In this document: positions 1 through 6,220 of the stretch, one piece after another | Layout: every line of letters starts with the position of its first letter | Position numbering within the stretch: position 1 is the first letter of the stretch | From: Faecalibacterium sp. UBA7177 | GTDB taxonomy: Bacteria > Bacillota > Clostridia > Oscillospirales > Ruminococcaceae | Assembly (NCBI GenBank): GCA_002491225.1 | Contig: DKVN01000061.1 | Location: forward strand, 1-7,094 | Length of the DNA stretch: 7,094 nt | Direction of reading: 5' to 3' | Program-made: the position numbers and the translations under genes | The notes under the pieces: generated by a model | What the model was told of the DNA's origin: nothing | Seen by the model: the letters and a program-made list of their open reading frames with translations, nothing else | Database searches by the model: none

Positions 1-140
1 ATGGCCGCCGCGATCACCGTGGGGCTGTGCCGGTTGCCGACATCGTTCTGGACGATCAGCACCGGGCGCACCCCGCCCTGCTCCGAGCCCACCACCGGGC
101 TCAGGTCCGCGTAAAAAACCTCTCCGCGATGCACTTCCAT
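1..140 (-). CDS. mazF: MazF/PemK-family mRNA interferase toxin, N-terminal part (runs off left edge)
   Basis: The start codon is at 138-140 and 46 codons are present; the C-terminal part lies outside the window. The protein begins MEVHRGEVFYADLSPVVG and continues with SEQGGVRPVLIVQNDVGN, which is the signature N-terminus of MazF/PemK/EndoA ribonucleases. These toxins cut single-stranded mRNA at short sites and are normally held inactive by a MazE-type antitoxin. Arg25 in GGVRPV is where the family has a catalytic arginine; the second catalytic residue (a Thr near 48) is just beyond the edge. An AGGAGG ribosome binding site at 150-155 lies 9 nt upstream of the ATG. The gene is downstream of acpS on the same strand, as in Bacillus, where acpS, alr and the mazE-mazF pair (ndoAI-ndoA) cluster. 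Here alr and the antitoxin are absent from the 181-bp gap. The family call is secure; whether this copy is an active toxin cannot be judged. Confidence 0.93.
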   Translation of the reverse strand, partial: MEVHRGEVFYADLSPVVGSEQGGVRPVLIVQNDVGNRHSPTVIAAA

Positions 141-163
141 GTACCGTGTCCTCCTGTTGCAGA

Positions 164-185
164 TTGCCGGGCCGCGGCCCGGCAA
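164..185. promoter_or_regulatory. Perfect 22-bp GC-rich palindrome upstream of mazF (candidate operator or RNA hairpin)
   Basis: Positions 164-185 read identically on both strands: the left half is TTGCCGGGCCG and the right half is its exact complement. It ends 8 bp upstream of the mazF ribosome binding site. No T-run follows on either strand, so it is not an intrinsic terminator. A weak promoter candidate on the minus strand (-35 TTAACC, 17-nt spacer, -10 TACTGT, roughly 187-215) would place the transcription start within the palindrome, which is typical of an operator. It could equally be a 5' UTR hairpin of the acpS-mazF message. The symmetry is seen directly; the role is inference. Confidence 0.4.
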
Positions 186-304
186 CTACAGTATGCCCCG
201 GGACCGGCGCGGTTAATCAGGGGGGAGGAAGCGGCAGGTTGCCGAAAAGGCCCGCAGGGGCGCGGCGCAGGTGAGACAGGCGGGCGAGGGTGCAGGTCTC
301 CGCT

Positions 305-321
305 CCGGCGAGCCCCGCCGG
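305..321 (-). other. Short GC-rich hairpin directly after the acpS stop codon
   Basis: A 6-bp inverted repeat (CCGGCG and CGCCGG around a 5-nt loop) starts immediately after the acpS TGA. There is no T-tract, so termination is doubtful. It may stabilise the acpS message 3' end or only reflect the high GC content. Confidence 0.2.
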
Positions 322-696
322 TCAGCCCTGTTCGAGCAGGACGACGGCGGTGGCGATGCCGCCGTCGTGGGTGATGCTGAGGTGGGCAGTGAGGCGGTTT
401 TCGCGCATCCAGTCCGCCGCCGCGCCCGAAAAGGCGAGATAGGGTGCGTCGCTCTCGCGCCGCAGCGCCTCGATCTCGGCCAGCGCAAAGCCGCCGAGCC
501 CCCGGCCCGCCGCCTTGAGAAAGGCCTCCTTGGCCGCAAAACAGCCCGCCGCCCCCTCGGCGGCCCGCCGCCCGCCGCGGCCGGCCAGCATCGCCCGCTC
601 GGCCGGGCCGTAGACCCGGGCGCAGAAGGATTCATGGGCGATTTTTTCCGCAAAGCGGTCGACGGCGGCATTGTCGATGCCGATGCCAAAGATCAT
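322..696 (-). CDS. acpS: Holo-[acyl-carrier-protein] synthase
   Basis: The protein has 124 residues, the usual length for AcpS. This enzyme transfers 4'-phosphopantetheine from coenzyme A to the conserved serine of apo-ACP, which activates ACP for fatty acid synthesis in the cytosol. The N-terminus FGIGIDNAAVDRF carries the magnesium-binding Asp8 motif. FAAKEAFLKAAGRG (residues 53-66) is the second family signature, with the metal-binding Glu57. The C-terminal stretch HLSITHDGGIATAVVLLE (105-122) matches the last conserved strand. The ATG at 694-696 has an AAGGAGG ribosome binding site at 704-710, 7 nt away, which fixes the start. The gene lies 82 bp downstream of lysR on the same strand and upstream of mazF. 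The regulator may be cotranscribed with it; no convincing separate promoter is visible. In many Firmicutes acpS neighbours alr and mazEF, which agrees with this context. Confidence 0.95.
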   Translation of the reverse strand: MIFGIGIDNAAVDRFAEKIAHESFCARVYGPAERAMLAGRGGRRAAEGAAGCFAAKEAFLKAAGRGLGGFALAEIEALRRESDAPYLAFSGAAADWMRENRLTAHLSITHDGGIATAVVLLEQG

Positions 697-778
697 GCGC
701 GCGCCTCCTTTTTCTCATCATGGATCATCAAATATCATCCAATGAACGGTGCGACCAAAACGCCCGCCGCGGCGCAGC

Positions 779-1687
779 TCAGTCCTCGTCCGCGCCGAAA
801 CGCGGCACCGGCTCGCGGGCGAAATAGTCCCTGCAGAAGGCCGCGAAATGCCGCGCCGCCTTCTGGTTGGGCCCATTTTTGGCCCGGCAGAGGTAGAGCT
901 GCCCCGGCACCGGCAAAACAAGCCGGCGGATGCGCAGCTCGGGATTGGTGATGCGAAAGGCCATCGCGGAGGTGAGCGGCTCGATGCCGATGTCCCGGGA
1001 CATCGAGTTGAGGAAATCGATCGCGTAGCTGGAAAACATCAGCCGCTGCACCTGGATGTGGGCGAGGGTACAGCAGTAATCGAAAAAGCGCACCAGCACG
1101 TTTTCCTGCGGGCTGGTGATGATCTTCTGGCCGTCCAGCTGCGCAAAGGGCAGCGGGCCGGGCTCGGCGGCCAGCGGGTTGCTGCGGTGGATCGCCGCGT
1201 ACATCTGGTCGGCCGCGATCGGCTCGTACAGCAGATCCGTCTTGTCGAAGGGCTCGATGAAGATGGCCAGATCCAGCCGGCCCGAGGCTAGCCCCTCCTG
1301 GCAGGCCTCCATCCGGGCCTCCTGCAGCTCGATGCTGATCTGGGGGTAGGCGTTGAGGTACTCGACCAGAAACTGGTTGCCGATGCCGTTGGCAAGCCCG
1401 TAGGGGAAGCCGATCCGCAGCCCGGCCCCCGGGGCCTGTTCGACGATGCGCAGCGCGGCGGTGTGGGCCTCGCAGATGGTGCGGATCTGCGGGATCAGCT
1501 GGCAGCAGAGCTCGGTGGGGATCACCCCGTCCTTTTTGCGGACAAAGAGGGGCACCCCGAACTCCTGCTCGAGCGACTTGATCTGGCGGCTGAGGCCCTG
1601 CTGGGTCAAAAACAGCTGCTCGCTCGCCTTGGAGACGTTTTGAACCTCGTAGAGCTTGAGCAGCGAGTAGAGGGTGCGGATCTGCAT
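779..1687 (-). CDS. LysR-family transcriptional regulator
   Basis: The protein has 302 residues, typical of the LysR family. The N-terminal winged helix-turn-helix (about residues 5-60) contains SKASEQLFLTQQGLSRQIKSLE (about 19-40, the DNA-recognition region) followed by GVPLFVRKKDGVIPTE, all characteristic of the family. The rest (about 89-295) is the two-lobed ligand-binding domain, starting with LRIGFPYGLANGIGNQFL and containing GRLDLAIF. The natural ligand cannot be read from the sequence. The ATG at 1685-1687 has an AGGAGG site at 1695-1700, 7 nt away. A longer reading frame upstream to 1837 exists, but it would cross the gene's own promoter and lacks a ribosome binding site as good as this one. 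It is divergent from the flavoprotein-hypA-hypB operon, the classic arrangement in which a LysR protein controls the neighbouring operon and represses itself. The regulatory target is therefore a well-founded inference. Confidence 0.93.
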   Translation of the reverse strand: MQIRTLYSLLKLYEVQNVSKASEQLFLTQQGLSRQIKSLEQEFGVPLFVRKKDGVIPTELCCQLIPQIRTICEAHTAALRIVEQAPGAGLRIGFPYGLANGIGNQFLVEYLNAYPQISIELQEARMEACQEGLASGRLDLAIFIEPFDKTDLLYEPIAADQMYAAIHRSNPLAAEPGPLPFAQLDGQKIITSPQENVLVRFFDYCCTLAHIQVQRLMFSSYAIDFLNSMSRDIGIEPLTSAMAFRITNPELRIRRLVLPVPGQLYLCRAKNGPNQKAARHFAAFCRDYFAREPVPRFGADED

Positions 1688-1706
1688 ACCATCGCCTCCT
1701 CTGTTT

Positions 1707-1735
1707 AAGATACAATACTTTGTTGTGACAGTCAA
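1707..1735 (-). promoter_or_regulatory. lysR promoter (-35 TTGACT, 17 nt, -10 TATCTT)
   Basis: On the minus strand the -35 box TTGACT (1730-1735) and the -10 box TATCTT (1707-1712) are 17 nt apart. The predicted transcription start is near 1700, at the edge of the ribosome binding site, so the 5' UTR would be very short (about 13 nt). The promoter overlaps the left candidate LysR site, as expected for autoregulation. Confidence 0.65.
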
Positions 1736-1757
1736 TCCTTTTGTTGTTTTGCGACAA
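1723..1757. promoter_or_regulatory. Two candidate LysR-type operator sites (T-N11-A) between divergent promoters
   Basis: Site 1 (1723-1735, TTGTGACAGTCAA) and site 2 (1744-1757, TTGTTTTGCGACAA) are imperfect dyads with TTG/CAA or TTGT/ACAA ends and contain T-N11-A, the general LysR recognition pattern. Their centres are about 21 bp apart, or two helical turns on one DNA face. Site 1 covers the -35 box of lysR and site 2 covers the -35 box of the flavoprotein promoter. T-N11-A is degenerate and the stretch is AT-rich, so chance matches are possible. The symmetry, spacing and position together make the case. Confidence 0.42.
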
Positions 1758-1776
1758 AAAAATTTTTTCTTATAAT
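1749..1776 (+). promoter_or_regulatory. Promoter of the flavoprotein-hypA-hypB operon (-35 TTGCGA, 16 nt, -10 TATAAT)
   Basis: The -10 box is consensus TATAAT (1771-1776) and the -35 box TTGCGA (1749-1754) matches 4 of 6 positions, with a 16-nt spacer. The spacer holds seven A followed by six T (1756-1768), a sequence expected to bend DNA. The start site should be near 1783, giving a 5' UTR of about 108 nt. Confidence 0.7.
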
Positions 1777-1805
1777 GAAAATATAGGAAATTTGGGGAAT
1801 TTTGC

Positions 1806-1827
1806 GGCAGCGCCCGGCGGGCCTGCC
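1806..1827 (+). other. GC-rich hairpin in the 5' UTR of the flavoprotein operon
   Basis: GGCAG (1806-1810) pairs with CTGCC (1823-1827) and GCCC (1812-1815) pairs with GGGC (1819-1822), giving nine base pairs with one bulged C and a 3-nt loop. A 12-bp palindrome (CCGCCGCGGCGG, 1840-1851) follows. No T-tract follows, so it is not a terminator. A role in message stability or translation is possible but unproven. Confidence 0.3.
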
Positions 1828-1890
1828 TGACCGACACAACCGCCGCGGCGGCAAAACCGCGGCCAAACCAAAAGAAGCGGAGGTATCGTG

Positions 1891-4591
1891 ATGAGTTTGC
1901 GACCCAAGATCGTAAAGCTGGCCAAAATGATCGGCGGGGTGCCGGGGATGCTGAACAAGATCGACGAGGACGCCCCGGAGTACTACGCCCTCGAATGCGT
2001 TGTGACCGACGAGATGGCGGACATCGCCCTCTGCGCCGGGCTGCGCAAGCCCCGCACCATGCAGTATCTGGCCGACAAGTCCGGCAAGAGCCTGGAGGAG
2101 ACCACCCGGCTGGCCCACGAGCTGGCCAACACCGGCGTGTTTACGGTGTGGACCGACCGGGACGACGACCTTGAGCGCTGCTATGTGGAGATCTTCGCCC
2201 CCGGCACCCTCGAGCGGATGGTGGGCAACCGGGAGCAGCTGGCCAGGTACCCCCAGATCGGCAAGGCCTTCAACGCCTACACCAGCAAGCTGGGGGCCTC
2301 GCTGGCCTCCACCCTGCCGATGGGTTCGAGTTTGATGCGGGTGATCCCGATCGAGTCCTCGATCGACGGGGACCCGCAGGCGGTGGATTTTGAAAAGATC
2401 AGCTACTACCTGGACAAGTACGATGTCTTTTCGGTGTCCGACTGCTCCTGCCGGGCCTCCCGCCGGATCATGGGGGAGGGCTGCGGCCATCTCGAAAAGG
2501 ACATGTGCCTGCACCTTGGGCCGGCGGCCGAGTTTTACGCCGAGACCGGCAAGGCCCGCTATGTGACCAAGGAGGAGGCCAGGGAGATCATCAAGCGGGC
2601 CGAGGAGAACGGCCTGATGCACTCGATGCCCAACATCCACGAGCCGGGCGATTCCGACTCGATCTGCAACTGCTGCGCCTGCTCCTGCTTTGGGCTGCGC
2701 ATCGGGCTGATGTACGGCGCGCGGGATGCCATCCGCTCGAACTATGTGGCCAAGGTTGACGAGGAAAAGTGCGTGGCCTGCGGCCAGTGTGTCGAGTACT
2801 GCACCGGCAACGCCCTCAAGCTGGGCCAGAAGCTCTGCACCAAGGAGCCGCTCAAGGCCGAGCCCGCCTACAAAAAGATCAACACCTCCAGGTGGACCAA
2901 GGCGGACTGGAACGTCGATTACCGCGAGAACAAGGTCGATACGGTCGAGACCGGCACCGCCCCCTGCAAGACCGCCTGCCCGGCCCACATTGCGGTGCAG
3001 GGCTACCTGCGGCTGGCCGCCCAGGGGCGCTACCGGGACGCGCTGGCCCTGATCAAGAAGGAGAATCCCTTCCCCGCCGTCTGCGGGCGGATCTGCAACC
3101 ATGTCTGCGAGACCGAGTGCACCCGCGGCAGCATCGACGAGGCGGTGGCCATCGACGAGGTCAAGCGGTTTATCGCGGATCAGGACCTGAACGCCGAGAC
3201 CCGGTATATCCCGCCGATGGTCAACCAGACCGGCGAGCCCTATCCCGAGAAGATCGCCATCATCGGCGCGGGCCCCGCGGGCATGAGCTGTGCCTTCTAT
3301 CTGGCCCAGAAGGGCTACCACCCGGTGGTGTTTGACAAGGCCAGCCGCCCCGGCGGCATGCTGATGAACGGTATCCCCTCCTTCCGGCTGGAGAAGGACG
3401 TGGTCGAGGCCGAGATCGACATTTTGAAGGAGATGGGGGTCGAGTTCCGCTGCGGGGTGGAGGTCGGCAAGGACATTACCATCCCCCAGCTGCGCGAGCA
3501 GGGCTATAAGGGCTTTTACATCGCCATCGGGGCGCAGGGCGGCCGGGCCCTCGGGGTGCCGGGCGAGGAGGCCGAGGGGGTCGTCTCGGGCATCCGGTTC
3601 CTCACCGAGCTCAACCAGGGCAAAGGTGCCGCGCTCAAGGGCCGCACCCTCGTGATCGGCGGCGGCAACGTGGCGGTGGACGTGGCCCGCTCGGCCATCC
3701 GGGTCGGCTCCGAGACGGTGAGCATGTACTGCCTCGAGGGCCGCGAGATCATGCCGGCCGCCGCCGATGAGGTCGCCGAGGCCGAGGGCATCACGGTCGA
3801 GAACGGCTGGGGGCCGAAGGAGATCCTTGCCGAGAACGGCAGGGTAAAAGCCGTGGTCTTTAAGAAGTGCGTCTCGGTGTTTGACGAGAACCACCGGTTC
3901 CACCCGGTGTACGATGAGGCCGAGACGGTGACGGTGGAATGTGAGAATGTACTGCTCTCGATCGGCCAGTCGATCGAGTGGGGCGAGCTGCTGACCGGCA
4001 CCAAGGCGGTGTGTAACCGCAACGGCACCATCCAGGCCGACCCGCTGACCTGCCAGACCGCCGAGCCGGACATCTTTGCGGGCGGAGACGTGGTCACCGG
4101 GCCCAAGTTTGCCATCGACGCCATCACGGCGGGCAAGGAGGCGGCCATCTCGCTGCACCGGTACGTCCACGAGGGGCAGAGCCTGACCCTGGGACGCGAC
4201 CGACGCATCTACCACGCGCTGGACAAGGGCAACGCCCTGATCGAGGCGGGCTCGTTTGACACCACCCCCCCGCCAGAAGCCGGGCTACAACGCGGCCAAG
4301 GCCCGCAGCTTTGGCGACACGCGGGTGACCTTTACCGAAGAGCAGATCCGCAGGGAGACCGCACGCTGCCTGGGCTGCGGCGCAACCAAGGTGGACGAGT
4401 ACCTCTGCATCGGCTGCGGGCAGTGCACCACCAAGTGCGCGTTTGATGCCATCCACATGGTCAAGCGCAACGACGCCTGGGGCATGGAGTTTGAGTCGCT
4501 GCCCTTTGCGGTGGCCAAGCATGTGGTCAAGCGCACCGGCAGCATCGTGGCCAACAGCCTGGGCGGCAACAAGGAGAACGGCCATGCATGA
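1891..4591 (+). CDS. Multi-cluster Fe-S/FAD/NAD(P) oxidoreductase, GltD-like (interrupted by a frameshift at 4265-4271)
   Basis: With one C removed from the run at 4265-4271, this is a continuous 899-residue protein. Residues 1-160 look like a helical, possibly winged-helix region. A Cys-rich module follows (C185, C187, C198, C206; C259, C261, C262, C264, C266). Next is a 4Fe-4S ferredoxin motif (C294, C297, C300, C304). Residues 355-430 are the Fe-S domain of GltD and dihydropyrimidine dehydrogenase (PCKTACP at 358-364, then C398, C402, C406, C410). The FAD site is GAGPAG (459-464), the NAD(P) site GGGNVAVDVAR (590-600), and AGGD (730-733) closes the FAD domain. The C-terminal part has CLGCG (826-830) and CIGCGQCTTKC (839-849). 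It probably moves electrons between NAD(P)H and a ferredoxin-like or enzyme partner; the substrate is unknown, and true glutamate synthase is unlikely because no large subunit adjoins it. The ATG at 1891 has GGAGG at 1879-1883, 7 nt away; GTG at 1888 is too close. As written, translation ends at 4446 (851 residues), losing the last Fe-S domain. Confidence 0.85.
4265..4271 (+). other. Run of seven C where the flavoprotein reading frame breaks
   Basis: Upstream of this run the protein reads in one frame to EAGSFDTT. Downstream the family-like sequence RQKPGYNAAKARSFGD continues in the frame reached by skipping one base. The upstream frame instead runs into about 59 unlike residues (PPPEAGLQRGQGPQ and on) and stops at 4444-4446. 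Deleting one C restores a single frame to the TGA at 4589-4591. A homopolymer of this kind is a common place for sequencing errors and for polymerase slippage. The frame change is seen directly; its cause is not known. Confidence 0.85.
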
Positions 4592-4928
4592 GGTGGGCAT
4601 CATCAGCGCCATGCTGCGACAGATCGACCGGATCATGCAGCAGGAGCAGCTGACAAAGGTGGAAAAGATCGTGATCGAGGTGGGGGAATTATCCGGCGTG
4701 ATCCCGCACTACATGGAGGAGTGCTACCCCGCCGCGGTGTACAAGACAAAGTTTGCCGACACAAAATTAGAGATGATCACCATCCCCGGCATCGTGCGGT
4801 GCGAGCGGTGCGGCCGGGAGTTCAACGGCTACCAGTACGACCTGTGCTGCCCCGGCTGCGGCAGCCGGGAGCGGCTGACCCCGCTGTCCGGCCGGGAGCT
4901 GGTGCTCAAGGAGATCATCGGGAGCTGA
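4584..4928 (+). CDS. hypA: Hydrogenase maturation nickel metallochaperone HypA
   Basis: The protein has 114 residues, the normal HypA length. HypA binds nickel through its N-terminal MHE motif, present here as MHEVGIISAML with His2, and works with the GTPase HypB to insert nickel into [NiFe]-hydrogenase large subunits. The structural zinc site is present: C73 and C76 (CERC) with C89 and C92 (CPGC), plus an extra Cys88. The family stretch VEKIVIEVGELSGV (26-39) is also clear. The ATG at 4584 overlaps the oxidoreductase stop by 8 nt (ATGCATGA), which implies translational coupling. An AAGGAG site at 4571-4576 lies 7 nt upstream. Longer upstream readings in this frame overlap the oxidoreductase and are not real. 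HypA homologues also serve urease in some bacteria, so the final nickel target is open. Confidence 0.95.
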   Translation: MHEVGIISAMLRQIDRIMQQEQLTKVEKIVIEVGELSGVIPHYMEECYPAAVYKTKFADTKLEMITIPGIVRCERCGREFNGYQYDLCCPGCGSRERLTPLSGRELVLKEIIGS

Positions 4929-5009
4929 CCGGCCAGAGGCCGGGCTGCCGGGTCATCCGACGGCCCGGCGGTCGGCCATCAAAGCCAGCCATCAAAGGAG
5001 AGAAACCGA
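4929..5009 (+). repeat. hypA-hypB spacer with GC-rich inverted repeat and a 10-nt direct repeat
   Basis: The 81-nt spacer contains GCCGGG (4947-4952) and CCCGGC (4964-4969), which can form a hairpin. The 10-mer GCCATCAAAG occurs at 4975-4984 and again at 4988-4997 with a period of 13 nt; the second copy runs into the hypB ribosome binding site. No T-tract or promoter is evident, so the operon probably continues into hypB. Confidence 0.4.
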
Positions 5010-5681
5010 ATGGAACCAGTCAAGATCATTGAGGTCAAGGAGAGCGTCTTTGCGGACAACAACCGGCGGGCCGACGCGCTGCGGGCGCAGCTGAAGGAGA
5101 GCCGGACCTTTCTGCTCAACCTGATGTCCTCGCCCGGCTCGGGCAAGACGACCACCCTGCTGCGGCTGATCGAGCGGCTGCGGGGCGAGCTGCGGATCGG
5201 GGTGATGGAGGCGGATATCGACTCGGCCGTCGACGCCGAGACGATCAGCGCCGCGGGGGTCAGGAGCATCCAGCTGCACACCGGCGGGATGTGCCATCTT
5301 GACGCCGAGATGACCCGGCAGGGCGTCGAGGCGCTGGGGGTGGAGGGGCTCGACCTCGCCATCCTCGAGAACGTGGGCAACCTGGTCTGCCCGGCCGAGT
5401 TTGACACCGGGGCGGTGAAGAACATCATGATCCTCTCGGTGCCGGAGGGGCACGACAAGCCGCTGAAGTATCCGCTGATCTTCACGGTCTGCGACGCGCT
5501 GATCATCAACAAGATCGACGTGCTGCCCTACTTTGACTTTGAGATGGACAAGGTGCGCGAGTACGCCCGGATGCGCAACCCCAAGCTGAAGCTCTTTCTC
5601 ATCAGCGCCAGGACCGGCGAGGGGGTGGATGCGCTGGCCGATTGGCTAAAAGGGGAGGTCAAGGGCTGGATCGAGAGCTAA
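5010..5681 (+). CDS. hypB: Hydrogenase maturation GTPase HypB
   Basis: The protein has 223 residues, the length of the short HypB form without a histidine-rich tail or an N-terminal CxxCGC motif. HypB hydrolyses GTP to drive nickel transfer, with HypA, into [NiFe]-hydrogenase. The P-loop SSPGSGKTT is at 40-48. The metal site at the dimer interface is complete: C95 and H96 in TGGMCHLD, and C127 in ENVGNLVCPAEFD; these numbers match the zinc ligands known in the Methanocaldococcus jannaschii protein. EGHDKPLKYP (146-155) is a family signature and NKID (167-170) is the guanine-specificity motif. The ATG at 5010 has AAAGGAG at 4994-5000, 9 nt upstream. It follows hypA by 81 nt and is followed by an intrinsic terminator, so it is the last gene of the operon. 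Neither hypC, hypD, hypE, hypF nor a hydrogenase structural gene lies in the window. Confidence 0.96.
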   Translation: MEPVKIIEVKESVFADNNRRADALRAQLKESRTFLLNLMSSPGSGKTTTLLRLIERLRGELRIGVMEADIDSAVDAETISAAGVRSIQLHTGGMCHLDAEMTRQGVEALGVEGLDLAILENVGNLVCPAEFDTGAVKNIMILSVPEGHDKPLKYPLIFTVCDALIINKIDVLPYFDFEMDKVREYARMRNPKLKLFLISARTGEGVDALADWLKGEVKGWIES

Positions 5682-5727
5682 GGGCGGCTGGTTTGGATGC
5701 TGCCTGAGACGGCAAAAGGGTTTTGAG

Positions 5728-5768
5728 GCGGCAGGGGGCGCGGCAAAAAGCGCTTTCTGCCGCTTTTT
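5728..5768 (+). terminator. Intrinsic terminator after hypB
   Basis: GCGGCAG (5728-5734) pairs with CTGCCGC (5757-5763), with an inner GCGC/GCGC helix, and five T follow directly (5764-5768). An overlapping alternative pairs CAAAAAGCG with CGCTTTTTG. It lies 46 nt after the hypB stop and only 3 nt before the -35 box of the pheS promoter, so it insulates the two units. Confidence 0.75.
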
Positions 5769-5771
5769 GGC

Positions 5772-5800
5772 TTGCAAAGCGGCTTTGGGCATGCTATAAT
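5772..5800 (+). promoter_or_regulatory. pheS promoter (-35 TTGCAA, 17 nt, extended -10 TGC-TATAAT)
   Basis: The -35 box TTGCAA (5772-5777; 5 of 6 match) and consensus -10 TATAAT (5795-5800) are 17 nt apart, and the -10 is preceded by an extended TGN element at 5792-5794. Transcription should start near 5807. This is the strongest-looking promoter in the window and lies directly upstream of the T-box leader. Confidence 0.85.
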
Positions 5801-5806
5801 AAGCGG

Positions 5807-6220
5807 CACAAACGCTGTGACAAAGGAAAGTACGCCAGCGCCGAACGCTCAAGAGAAGGGCCCCGGATGCCGCTGCTGTAAAAGGCGGCCACACCCGGCT
5901 GGAAGGGCCCGCGCGAGACGCTGCTGCCATTGGGCTGCCCCCTGACGGGGCGCGGCCGGGGCGGGGCGCGGAAGTTCCCTTTCGAGCGGCCCGGCTGAAC
6001 AGGGCGGTTTTTGCGCAGCTGCGCGCCAAACTGCCAGTAGGCCGGGACGGCATCCCCCGTTAGCGGGAGCACGAGTGTTTGCCCGTGTTTACGCCGCCGC
6101 GCTGCTTTTTTGCGCGGCCGGGCGCGGATACAAGGCAAAAAGCTGGGTGGTACCGCGGAGCCTTTTGGTTGTTTTTCGGCTTCGTCCCTGATCTTGTTCG
6201 GGGGCGGAGCCTTTTTGTTT
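5807..6220 (+). promoter_or_regulatory. T-box riboswitch (tRNA-Phe) in the pheS leader
   Basis: The decisive element is the T-box core TGGGTGGTACCGCG at 6144-6157, whose UGGU bulge pairs with the acceptor end of uncharged tRNA, together with TTCGTCCCT at 6181-6189. GGG and CCC of these two pair to form the antiterminator, which competes with the terminator at 6178-6220. Stem I lies at about 5815-6000: a GGAAAGTACG segment at 5825-5834, then AAGAGAAGGGCCC (about 5851-5863), and a distal hairpin GCCGC/GCGGC. The likely specifier is TTC at 5975-5977, in GAAGTTCCCTTTCGAGC, which reads phenylalanine and agrees with the downstream gene. A hairpin pairs GGCGGTTT (6003-6010) with AAACTGCC (6028-6035), and CCGTTA at 6057-6062 matches a segment often conserved in T-box leaders. 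Low charging of tRNA-Phe should allow transcription into pheS. The leader is long and GC-rich; exact stem boundaries need folding. Confidence 0.92.
6178..6220 (+). terminator. T-box-controlled intrinsic terminator
   Basis: GGCTTCGTCCC (6178-6188) pairs over 11 positions with GGGGCGGAGCC (6201-6211), counting two G-U pairs, around a 12-nt loop. TTTTTGTTT (6212-6220) follows. The 5' arm contains the CGTCCC needed for the antiterminator, so the two structures exclude each other. Confidence 0.9.

Noticed and set aside
246..262. A terminator downstream of acpS (GCCC/GGGC stem followed by four T on the minus strand)
   Set aside because: The stem is only 4 bp and the T-run is short, which is too weak to support a terminator call.
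697..778. A separate acpS promoter in the lysR-acpS gap
   Set aside because: The best minus-strand candidate (TTGGTC, 16 nt, GATATT) matches poorly at both boxes, so cotranscription with lysR is as likely.
271..951. A 226-codon plus-strand open frame across acpS and the lysR end
   Set aside because: It is antisense to the clear acpS and lysR genes, has no good ribosome binding site and has low-complexity composition.
735..1757. A 340-codon open frame on the minus strand overlapping lysR in another frame
   Set aside because: The product is Arg/Pro/Gly-rich and resembles no family, whereas the lysR frame is a textbook match with its own ribosome binding site.
1732..4215. An 827-codon open frame on the minus strand opposite the flavoprotein
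   Set aside because: It mirrors a GC-rich coding frame, gives a repetitive Gly/Val/Leu/His-rich product with no recognisable domain, and crosses the divergent promoter region. It is a codon-bias shadow.
4256..4591. A separate small ferredoxin gene starting at TTG 4256
   Set aside because: The only start is an internal TTG inside the flavoprotein linker without a convincing ribosome binding site, and the sequence reads as the direct continuation of the flavoprotein once one C is removed.
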